DNA of 64,000 bases from Rhizobiaceae bacterium (GTDB lineage Bacteria > Pseudomonadota > Alphaproteobacteria > Rhizobiales > Rhizobiaceae): NCBI GenBank assembly GCA_019635695.1, contig JAHBYZ010000009.1, positions 1 to 64,000 on the forward strand, read 5' to 3'. Below, piece by piece: positions 27,492-33,810 of this stretch. Both the position numbers and the translations under genes were made by a program. Positions within the stretch are counted from its first letter, which is position 1, and every line of letters begins with the position of its first letter. The notes under the pieces are model-generated. The model saw only the letters and a list, made by a program, of their open reading frames with translations. It made no database searches and was not told where the DNA came from.

Positions 27492-27520
27492 TTGCCTCTG
27501 CGGGCCGCTTCCACTATAGG
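27492..27520 (+). promoter_or_regulatory. Sigma-70-type promoter of rplY-pth
   Basis: TTGCCT at 27492-27497, a 17-bp spacer and TATAGG at 27515-27520. The leader of about 115 bases that follows contains a small hairpin (GCCGCC...GGCGGC). Confidence 0.6.
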
Positions 27521-27640
27521 ACCGCCACCCGCGTAGACACCCTTGGAGGCAACGCGGATGAGGGCCGCCTTCACCGGCGGCTTTCGACGTTTCCGGGGCC
27601 CTGGGTCCGGGAAGCGCTCCAGCAACAAAAGGAAACTGCC

Positions 27641-28279
27641 ATGAGCCAGAGCTACGAGCTCAAGGCCGAGGCGCGCGATCGGGTCGGTAAGGGGTCCGCC
27701 CGCGAACTGCGCCGCAAAGGCCTCGTGCCCGCCGTCATCTACGGCGACAAGCAAGCCCCCCTTTCCATCGCCCTGTCCTACAAGGACGTTTATTACAAGA
27801 TCCACGGCGGCGGCTTCATGACCACGCTCGCGACGATCGACGTGGGCGGCAAGAAGATCCAGGTCCTGCCGAAGGACTACCAGCTCGATCCGGTGCGCGA
27901 CTTCCCCGTGCATGTCGACTTCCTGCGCATCGGCAAGGACTCGGTCGTCACCGTGGACGTGCCCGTGCACTTCGTGAACGAGGAGAAGTCGCCCGGCATC
28001 AAGCGCGGCGGCGTGCTCAACATCGTTCGCCACGAGGTCGAGTTCCACGTTCCGGCCAACGCGATTCCCGAGTTCATCACGGTCGACCTGACCGGCACCG
28101 ACATCGGCGACTCGATCCATATCTCGGCCGTCAAGCTGCCGGCCGGCGCCAAGCCGACGATCGGCGACCGCGATTTCACCATCGCGACGATCGCCGCACC
28201 TGCCGGCCTCAAGAGCGAGGACAATGCGGAGGCAGCCGAGGCAGCTGCCGCTCCGGCCGAGGCCGCCAAGAAGGAATAA
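27641..28279 (+). CDS. rplY: 50S ribosomal protein L25, CTC-type long form
   Basis: 212 residues: the N-terminal L25 5S-rRNA-binding domain ([29 protein letters not shown]) plus the C-terminal TL5/CTC domain ([30 protein letters not shown]). The tail is Ala/Glu-rich. Start at ATG 27641 with AAGGAAA upstream. It forms the usual rplY-pth pair with the next gene, 27 bp apart. Confidence 0.97.
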   Translation: MSQSYELKAEARDRVGKGSARELRRKGLVPAVIYGDKQAPLSIALSYKDVYYKIHGGGFMTTLATIDVGGKKIQVLPKDYQLDPVRDFPVHVDFLRIGKDSVVTVDVPVHFVNEEKSPGIKRGGVLNIVRHEVEFHVPANAIPEFITVDLTGTDIGDSIHISAVKLPAGAKPTIGDRDFTIATIAAPAGLKSEDNAEAAEAAAAPAEAAKKE

Positions 28280-28306
28280 CCTTCCCGCGCCGGGAGGCTC
28301 ACGTCG

Positions 28307-29050
28307 ATGCATATTCTGGTCGGCCTCGGCAATCCCGGCGCGAAATACGCGGACAACCGGCACAATGTCGGCTTCATGGCGGCGGACGCGATAGCCCGCC
28401 GCCATTCCTTTTCGCCCTGGACGAAGAAATTCCAGGCACTGATCGCGGACGGCGCAATCGCTGGCGAGAAAGTGCTGCTTATGAAGCCGCAGACCTACAT
28501 GAACCTCTCCGGCCAGTCGGTCGGCGAGGCGGTCCGCTTCTACAAGCTCGAATCCACCGACGTGACCGTGCTCTACGACGAGCTAGACCTCGTCGCCGGC
28601 AAGGTGCGCGTGAAGCTCGGCGGCGGCGCGGGCGGCCATAACGGCATCCGTTCGCTCGACCAGCACATTTCCAACGCCTACCGCCGCGTGCGCATCGGCA
28701 TCGGCCATCCCGGCGTCAAGGAGATGGTGATGCCGCACGTGCTGGGCGATTTCGCCAAGGCGGACAAAGTCTGGCTTGAGCCGCTTCTGGAAGCCATCGC
28801 CGATGCGGCGCCGATGCTGATCAAGGAAGACGACAACGGCTTCATGAACAAGGTCAGCCTCGCCGTGCCGACCAAGGAGCGCAAACCCTACGCCAAGGAC
28901 GTCGCCGACCAACAGCGGCCGACCGGCGACGCGCCAAAGCCCAAGGGCGTGAGCCATATCCGGCAGGCGCGACCGAAGCAGCCTGATGTGAAGCTTCCCG
29001 AGACCGGCCCAATGGCCGCGATGCTGAGGAAATTGCTGGGCAAAGAATAG
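28307..29050 (+). CDS. pth: Peptidyl-tRNA hydrolase
   Basis: Releases peptides from tRNAs dropped by ribosomes. 247 residues, longer than E. coli Pth (194) because of a basic C-terminal tail typical of rhizobia. Catalytic His19 (NRHNVGF), GLGNPGAKY, the substrate-binding KPQTYMNLSG and GGGAGGHNGIRS are all visible. Confidence 0.97.
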   Translation: MHILVGLGNPGAKYADNRHNVGFMAADAIARRHSFSPWTKKFQALIADGAIAGEKVLLMKPQTYMNLSGQSVGEAVRFYKLESTDVTVLYDELDLVAGKVRVKLGGGAGGHNGIRSLDQHISNAYRRVRIGIGHPGVKEMVMPHVLGDFAKADKVWLEPLLEAIADAAPMLIKEDDNGFMNKVSLAVPTKERKPYAKDVADQQRPTGDAPKPKGVSHIRQARPKQPDVKLPETGPMAAMLRKLLGKE

Positions 29051-29057
29051 CCCGCGC

Positions 29058-29279
29058 CTAGCGCGCCACAGTCTTCTTTTTCGCCGCGCGCTTCTGCTTC
29101 GCCGGCTCCGCATCGGGCGCCGGCGCGGCCAGCCTTGCCGCCTTTAGCCGTTCGGTCTTGGCGATCCGCGCGGCCGCCTCGCTCTCGATGATCTCAAGCG
29201 CTGCGGCAGTCGTCGCGTCGGCCTTGGACTCCGCGCGCGTGGCCCGCGTCTGCGGGGGTACGTCGATTTGACTGGCCAT
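29058..29279 (-). CDS. Small Ala/Lys-rich protein of unknown function
   Basis: 73 residues. A central helix rich in Ala, Glu and Arg (AAALEIIESEAAARIAKTER) and a basic C-terminal tail (KQKRAAKKKTVAR). An AGCTCC-type ribosome-binding complement (GGAGCTG on the mRNA) precedes the ATG. It lies just past the terminator of cold-shock paralogue 3. No named family recognised. Confidence 0.6.
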   Translation of the reverse strand: MASQIDVPPQTRATRAESKADATTAAALEIIESEAAARIAKTERLKAARLAAPAPDAEPAKQKRAAKKKTVAR

Positions 29280-29296
29280 GCTCAGCTCCTGGAAAT

Positions 29297-29321
29297 GAAA
29301 AGGCCGGGACGAACCCGGCCT
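29297..29321 (-). terminator. Terminator after cold-shock paralogue 3
   Basis: Minus-strand AGGCCGGG, loop TTCGT, CCCGGCCT, then TTTC. An 8-bp stem between paralogue 3 and the small gene downstream, so it would uncouple or attenuate them. Confidence 0.8.
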
Positions 29322-29388
29322 CGCAAGCGCTTCCGTTTTTTGTCAGTGCCGGTACATCCGCGGTCAGCGACCGGAAGCGCGGTGGGGC

Positions 29389-29598
29389 TTACGCCGCCTT
29401 CAGGTTCTCGGCAGCGCTCTTGCCGCTGCGGCGGTCCTGCACGACCTCGAAGCTGACCTTCTGGCCTTCGACGAGCGTGTTCATGCCCGAGCGCTCGACG
29501 GCCGAGATATGCACGAACACGTCGCTGCCGCCCGTCTCTGGGGAGATGAAGCCGTAGCCCTTGGTGGTGTTGAAGAACTTCACGGTTCCGATGGTCAT
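29389..29598 (-). CDS. Cold-shock protein, CspA family (paralogue 3)
   Basis: 69 residues. RNP1 is KGYGFISP and RNP2 VFVHISAV; the C-terminal part ([14 protein letters not shown]) differs from the other two paralogues. It lacks the leader block found upstream of paralogues 1 and 2, so it is probably regulated differently. Confidence 0.94.
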   Translation of the reverse strand: MTIGTVKFFNTTKGYGFISPETGGSDVFVHISAVERSGMNTLVEGQKVSFEVVQDRRSGKSAAENLKAA

Positions 29599-29778
29599 AG
29601 CGATTTCCTTTCAAATCGTCAGATAGACCGGGCCTGGCCGTATGCCTTGCCCTTGAGTTCGACTTTGAGAGGAGATCGTCGGTACGCCGAAGCGCTAAAC
29701 AACATTCATCAGCAAGATCGATATTCTGCTATATAATGTTCGATGGGGTTGATGGCAATGCCGGCCATGCCAGCACAT

Positions 29779-30213
29779 CTAGCCCATCCAGAACCTCGCG
29801 CCTGGCCCCTTCGCTCCAACCCTGTCGCCTGGGTTGGTGAGTTTGCAGTGCGTGAGCGAGAGGCAGCCGCAGCCGATGCAGCCCGTGAGCCCCTCGCGCA
29901 GTCGCTCAAGTTCGGCGATGCGCGCGTCGATGCGCGCGGTCCATGCGGCGGAAAGCTGCTCCCAATCGCCCCGCGTCGGCGTCCGTCCGTCCGGCAGTTT
30001 CGCCAGCTCGGCTGCCACCTCCTCCAGCGACAGCCCGATCTTCTGGGCGAACAGGATGAAGGCGATGCGCCGCAGCGTCGAGCGCGCGAAGCGGCGCTGG
30101 CCGCCGGCGCTGCGTTCGGCGTGGATCAGCCCGCGCTCCTCGTAGAAGCGCAGCGCCGAGGCGCGAACACCGCTGCGCCGGGCGATCTCCGCGATGGGCA
30201 AGGTCGTTTCCAT
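29779..30213 (-). CDS. soxR: Redox-sensing transcriptional activator SoxR
   Basis: 144 residues. MerR-type winged helix (LPIAEIARRSGVRASALRFY, GGQRRFARSTLRRIAFI), dimerisation helix, and the [2Fe-2S] ligands Cys112, Cys115, Cys117 and Cys123 in CIGCGCLSLTHC, followed by the SoxR-specific NPGD and GPGARFW. It senses redox-cycling compounds. The gene is divergent from the luciferase-domain gene, with a SoxR box between them. Confidence 0.97.
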   Translation of the reverse strand: METTLPIAEIARRSGVRASALRFYEERGLIHAERSAGGQRRFARSTLRRIAFILFAQKIGLSLEEVAAELAKLPDGRTPTRGDWEQLSAAWTARIDARIAELERLREGLTGCIGCGCLSLTHCKLTNPGDRVGAKGPGARFWMG

Positions 30214-30240
30214 GGCTGGCAGAAATATCGCTACCGAAGC

Positions 30241-30271
30241 TTGACTTCAAGTGAGCTTGAATTTCTAGAAG
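30241..30271 (+). promoter_or_regulatory. SoxR box within a 19-bp-spacer promoter
   Basis: TTGACT at 30241-30246 and TAGAAG at 30266-30271 are 19 bp apart, the overlong spacing that MerR-family activators correct. Within the spacer TTCAAG-TGAG-CTTGAA (30246-30261) is a perfect inverted repeat matching the CTCAAG-type half-sites of SoxR operators. It drives the gene at 30298 and can repress or autoregulate soxR. Confidence 0.85.
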
Positions 30272-30297
30272 GGCGGCTTCTGAAAAAGGAGCATGCC

Positions 30298-30684
30298 ATG
30301 AACGCCCCCGCCGGCCTCGATAGCACCGCCCCCAAACTCCAGCGCCCCACCGCCTCGCCGAGCCGCCGCATCGCCGCCGAGATACTCACCTGGGACGGCA
30401 CAGGCTCGCGCATCGGCTCGCGCGGCGAACTGTCCTTCACCATCGGCAAGCGCGAGATCGGCCATCTGCATGGCGACACGCTCGCGCATTTCTTCTTTCC
30501 CAGACCCGTCTGGGAAGAGCTGCACGCCGCCGCTCGCGTGACCCATCATCCGGTATTTCCGGGCAAGGCCGGCCCCGCCGAGCGGCGCATCAGGACTGAA
30601 GCGGACGTCCAGGACGTGATCGCTCTGATGGGGCTGGCCTATGAACGGTTGTCGCGGGAGCCGGCCCCGAAGGATGCCGCTTGA
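30298..30684 (+). CDS. Luciferase-domain (DUF5519-type) small protein, probable SoxR target
   Basis: 128 residues. After a variable N terminus the core runs AAEILTWDGTGSRIGSRGEL, SFTIGKREIGHLHGDTLAHF, FFPRPVWEELHAAARVTHHP, then a C-terminal helix pair. This resembles the short domain annotated as luciferase family or DUF5519. The biochemical role is unknown. The SoxR promoter immediately upstream says it is induced by redox-cycling agents. Start ATG 30298 with AAGGAG upstream. Confidence 0.75.
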   Translation: MNAPAGLDSTAPKLQRPTASPSRRIAAEILTWDGTGSRIGSRGELSFTIGKREIGHLHGDTLAHFFFPRPVWEELHAAARVTHHPVFPGKAGPAERRIRTEADVQDVIALMGLAYERLSREPAPKDAA

Positions 30685-30808
30685 ACTGGCGACCGGCGCC
30701 TGCGCACTGGTGTTGCACATCGGCAACGGTGCCGCGAGGACGGACGCTGCGGCAGCTTCCGCTGTGGCGGCCGCGCCAGGAGACGACTATAAGGCCGCCA
30801 GCGCAACC

Positions 30809-30897
30809 TCGAACCGAAGGAGGGCCAGAATGGATTTTACCATCAACACTGACCACTCCCACCGATGGCTTACGGCCTGACGGCGGTTTCGGTTCGA
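30809..30897 (+). promoter_or_regulatory. Leader cassette A: uORF enclosed by complementary arms
   Basis: TCGAACCGAA at 30809-30818 is perfectly complementary to TTCGGTTCGA at 30888-30897, a 10-bp closing stem. The uORF and its GGAGG ribosome-binding site lie inside the loop; the downstream arm starts 8 bp after the uORF stop. Copy B has the same layout at 31388-31482. A 92-bp leader separates the uORF stop from the next gene. Confidence 0.65.
30830..30880 (+). CDS. Upstream ORF A, putative leader peptide (16 aa)
   Basis: ATG to TGA encodes MDFTINTDHSHRWLTA. GGAGG 7 bp before the ATG is a strong ribosome-binding site. It begins Met-Asp and ends Thr-Ala-stop like uORF B. Its His and Arg codons and its place between complementary arms suggest a regulatory peptide whose translation sets the fold of the leader. 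No known leader peptide is recognised. Confidence 0.5.
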   Translation: MDFTINTDHSHRWLTA

Positions 30898-30972
30898 CAC
30901 GCTTTTCTATCGACATAGCGAGCATCGACGCGACTCCGCCGGAACCCATTCCGTTTCCGCAGGATTCTCATC

Positions 30973-31296
30973 ATGTCACGCCATATTCGCGGCCAGTCCG
31001 GCCCCCATTCGATTCACGACGCGCGCCAGCACGCCTGGGCGCAGTTGATGTTCGGTCCCGGCGCGCCGCCGCCGCGCCAGCGCCTGCATCCCGGCCTGCT
31101 GCCGGACGTGTATGTGCCGGCCGCGCCCCTGCGCCGGTCGCTGTTGAGCCGGCTGATCCGCCTGCTGCGCGGCAGGCGGAACGTCGAGCGGGAAGATGCC
31201 GCCGACGAGTTCGAAACGCTGCGCTCGAAGGACGAGGATCAGCCGCGTCCCCAGGATCCCCAGGCGCACGACCGGAACGATTCGCTGGCGGCCTGA
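30973..31296 (+). CDS. Unknown small protein of leader cassette A
   Basis: 107 residues. No signal peptide or clear hydrophobic segment. Pro- and Arg-rich N-terminal half (FGPGAPPPRQRLHPGLLPD), a basic amphipathic helix (LRRSLLSRLIRLLRGRRN) that could bind membranes or nucleic acid, then an acidic, disordered tail. AGGA lies 9 bp upstream of the ATG. The start is exactly 92 bp beyond uORF A. Its stop codon lies inside a hairpin loop (31283-31308). Function unknown. Confidence 0.6.
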   Translation: MSRHIRGQSGPHSIHDARQHAWAQLMFGPGAPPPRQRLHPGLLPDVYVPAAPLRRSLLSRLIRLLRGRRNVEREDAADEFETLRSKDEDQPRPQDPQAHDRNDSLAA

Positions 31297-31308
31297 GCGC
31301 CGCCAGCG
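31283..31308 (+). terminator. Strong hairpin across the stop codon of cassette A gene
   Basis: CGCTGGCGGC, loop CTGAGC, GCCGCCAGCG: a perfect 10-bp stem with the TGA stop in the loop. No T tract follows (CCTTCCC), so it may be an mRNA-stabilising or attenuating structure rather than a full terminator. Confidence 0.45.
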
Positions 31309-31387
31309 CCTTCCCAAGACGGCCGAGAAAGGCCGCAAGGGGTAGCCAAATGAAGGAAACCGCCCTATGAAGCGCGCCTTCGCAACC

Positions 31388-31482
31388 CGAACCGATGGAG
31401 GCCGCGATGGACAACCGGATTGCAGTGATCGCGTTCCTGCGCATTCGCCAGCACGCGACCGCCTGACGGCCGCTTCGGTTCG
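31388..31482 (+). promoter_or_regulatory. Leader cassette B: uORF enclosed by complementary arms
   Basis: CGAACCGA at 31388-31395 pairs with TCGGTTCG at 31475-31482. The sequence before the uORF (CGCAACC-CGAACCGA, GGAGG) and after its stop (TGACGGC, then TTCGGTTCGAC) is nearly identical to cassette A, so the two are duplicates. Confidence 0.65.
31407..31466 (+). CDS. Upstream ORF B, putative leader peptide (19 aa)
   Basis: Encodes MDNRIAVIAFLRIRQHATA, preceded by GGAG 8 bp before the ATG. Like uORF A it begins Met-Asp and ends Thr-Ala-stop. It contains Arg-Ile-Arg, the kind of Arg-X-Arg step that can stall ribosomes carrying macrolides, but nothing else ties it to antibiotics. Confidence 0.5.
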   Translation: MDNRIAVIAFLRIRQHATA

Positions 31483-31558
31483 ACCCGACTTACGTAACAG
31501 TCCCGCACGTCGCCGAAGCCGGCCGGATCGTCCGATACGATTCCGCTGGAGTTCGACC

Positions 31559-31831
31559 ATGCATTTGAAAAACAACGGCCGGCCGCTGCCGGCACTTCCG
31601 CTCGGTGCCGATTTGGCGGCGAAGCCCGAACCGCACGCTCCTGCCAAGGGGCTGTCAGCAGTGCTGGACGCCGCCCTTGGCGGCAAGCCCGGCAAGGCAC
31701 AGTTTCCCGGCGGGAGTCCGACAGGCGCGCCGCATCGGCCCGAGAAACTCAACCCCAAGCGGTCAACAGGGGCGCCGAAGCCGACCGTCGGTGCCAACCA
31801 TACGATGAGCCCGCGCACGGGCCACCGCTGA
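31559..31831 (+). CDS. Unknown small protein of leader cassette B
   Basis: 90 residues, Pro-, Gly- and Lys-rich and probably disordered (ALPLGADLAAKPEPHAPAKG, LNPKRSTGAPKPTVGA). It has no similarity to the cassette A protein. GGAG lies 9 bp upstream of the ATG. The start is exactly 92 bp after the uORF B stop, as in cassette A. Followed after 6 bp by an 11-bp hairpin. The same frame is open further upstream, but uORF B lies there in another frame. Confidence 0.55.
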   Translation: MHLKNNGRPLPALPLGADLAAKPEPHAPAKGLSAVLDAALGGKPGKAQFPGGSPTGAPHRPEKLNPKRSTGAPKPTVGANHTMSPRTGHR

Positions 31832-31837
31832 CCGGAC

Positions 31838-31862
31838 GGCCGGGAGCGCCGCGCTCCCGGCC
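31838..31862 (+). terminator. Strong hairpin between cassette B gene and the first ABC exporter
   Basis: GGCCGGGAGCG, loop CCG, CGCTCCCGGCC: a perfect 11-bp GC-rich stem, followed by TCCTTTC. A weak terminator or attenuator 20 bp before the exporter start codon; it could let only a fraction of transcripts reach the ABC genes. Confidence 0.55.
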
Positions 31863-31882
31863 TCCTTTCGAGAGATCAAGAG

Positions 31883-33745
31883 ATGAATTTGTTCCGCTGG
31901 TTCGAGACCCGCCTGAACCCGTTTCCGCCGGAGGAGCCGGTCGAACCGCCGAAGACGCTGGTCGCCTTCTGCCTGCACTACACGAAGGGCGCGTGGCCCT
32001 GGCTGGTGCCGTCGGCGATCCTGACCGCGCTGATCGCGGGTACCGAGGTGTGGATGTTCTCCTTCCTCGGCAACATCGTCGACTGGCTGACGGCCGCCAA
32101 CCGCGCCACCTTCCTCGCCGACGAGGGCTGGCGGCTGGTCGGCATGGCGGCCGTCGTGCTGGTGGCACTGCCGGTGATGGTGTGGGCGCAGTCGCTGATC
32201 AACATGCAGACGCTGATCGGGAATTACCCGATGCGCATCCGCTGGCAGGTGCACCGCTACCTGCTCAAGCAGTCGATGACGTTCTACCAGGACGAGTTCG
32301 CCGGCCGCATCGCCACGAAGCTGATGCAGACCGCGCTCGCCGTCCGCGAGACGGTGATGAAGCTCGCCGACATGCTGAACTATGTCGTCGTCTACTTCAC
32401 CGGCATGCTGGTGATCGTGGCGGCGGCGGACTGGCGCCTCGGCCTGCCGCTCGCCTTCTGGCTGATCGGCTACATCGCGCTGCTGCGCTATTTCATCCCC
32501 AAGCTCGGTGCTGTCGGTGAGGAGCAGGCCGACGCCCGCTCGATGATGACCGGCCGCGTCGTCGACAGCTACACCAACATCCAGACGGTCAAGCTGTTCA
32601 GCCACGCCCGCCGCGAGGCCTACTACGCCCGCGAGGGCATGAGCGACTTCCTGAAGACGGTCTACCGCCAGTTCCGCATGATCACGACCCTCTACGGTCT
32701 GCTCTACCTGCTCAACTCGCTCTGTCTGGCCACCATCGCCGCACTCGGCATCTGGCTGTGGCTGGGCGAGGTCGTCACCATCGGCGCCGTCGCCACGGCC
32801 ATCGGCCTCGTCATCCGCCTGTGGGGCATGTCGCAGTGGGTGATGTGGGAGATGACCGGCCTGTTCGAGAATGTCGGCACCGTGCAGGACGGTATTGCCT
32901 CCATCTCGCTGCCCCGACTGGTCGAGGACAGGCCGGACGCGAAGGAGCTCGTCGTCTCGAAGGGCGAGATCGTCTTCGACGACGTGCGCTTTCACTACGG
33001 CCGCTCGAAGGGCGTGCTGGAGAACCTGACGCTGACCATCCGCCCCGGCGAGAAGGTCGGCGTGGTCGGGCGCTCGGGCGCCGGCAAGTCGACGCTCGTC
33101 AACCTGCTGCTGCGCTTCTACGACATCGAGGGCGGCCGCATCCTCATCGACGGGCAGGACATCGCCGCGGTCACGCAGGATTCGCTGCGCGCCAGCATCG
33201 GCATGGTCACGCAGGACACGTCCCTGCTCCACCGCTCGGTGCGCGAGAACATCCTCTACGGCCGGCCGGACGCGACGGAGCCGATGGTGCTCGACGCGGC
33301 GCGCCGGGCCGAGGCGGGCGAATTCATCTCGGTGCTTTCCGACCCCAAGGGTCGCAAGGGCTTCGACGCCCATGTCGGTGACCGCGGCGTCAAGCTCTCG
33401 GGCGGGCAGCGCCAGCGCGTCGCCATCGCCCGCGTCATGCTCAAGGACGCCCCGATCCTCATCCTCGACGAGGCGACCTCGGCGCTCGACTCCGAGGTCG
33501 AGGCGGCGATCCAGGAAAACCTCTACAGGCTGATGGAGGGCAAGACGGTGATCGCCATCGCCCACCGACTGTCGACCATCGCGGCGATGGACCGCCTGGT
33601 CGTCATGGACAAGGGGCACATCGTCGAAGAAGGCTCGCACGCCGAACTGATCGAGCGCGGCGGGCTCTACGCGCAGTTGTGGGCGCGACAGTCGGGCGGC
33701 TTCATCGACGTTGACGACGGGGTTGCCAAGGCGGCGGCCGAGTAA
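31883..33745 (+). CDS. ABC exporter, fused permease and ATPase (half-transporter 1)
   Basis: 620 residues. Six TM segments (from ALIAGTEVWMFSFLGNIVDW to about residue 330) followed by an ATPase domain with Walker A GRSGAGKST, Q loop TQDTSLL, signature LSGGQRQR, Walker B ILILDEATSALD and H-loop AIAHRLS. Both catalytic motifs are intact. Similar to MsbA/lipid or drug exporters. The next gene is a close paralogue, so the two may form a heterodimer. Start ATG 31883, 20 bp after a strong hairpin. Confidence 0.9.
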   Translation: MNLFRWFETRLNPFPPEEPVEPPKTLVAFCLHYTKGAWPWLVPSAILTALIAGTEVWMFSFLGNIVDWLTAANRATFLADEGWRLVGMAAVVLVALPVMVWAQSLINMQTLIGNYPMRIRWQVHRYLLKQSMTFYQDEFAGRIATKLMQTALAVRETVMKLADMLNYVVVYFTGMLVIVAAADWRLGLPLAFWLIGYIALLRYFIPKLGAVGEEQADARSMMTGRVVDSYTNIQTVKLFSHARREAYYAREGMSDFLKTVYRQFRMITTLYGLLYLLNSLCLATIAALGIWLWLGEVVTIGAVATAIGLVIRLWGMSQWVMWEMTGLFENVGTVQDGIASISLPRLVEDRPDAKELVVSKGEIVFDDVRFHYGRSKGVLENLTLTIRPGEKVGVVGRSGAGKSTLVNLLLRFYDIEGGRILIDGQDIAAVTQDSLRASIGMVTQDTSLLHRSVRENILYGRPDATEPMVLDAARRAEAGEFISVLSDPKGRKGFDAHVGDRGVKLSGGQRQRVAIARVMLKDAPILILDEATSALDSEVEAAIQENLYRLMEGKTVIAIAHRLSTIAAMDRLVVMDKGHIVEEGSHAELIERGGLYAQLWARQSGGFIDVDDGVAKAAAE

Positions 33746-33810
33746 CCTCTGCGCGAGGCGGCTGCGGCATGGTCGCAATCGCCTCGCCCCCTCCTATATG
33801 ATTGCCGCTG

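Noticed and set aside
30641..30829. Longer plus-strand frame continuing into uORF A (79 residues)
   Set aside because: It overlaps the end of the luciferase-domain gene and has no ribosome-binding site; the strong GGAGG is at the short uORF instead.
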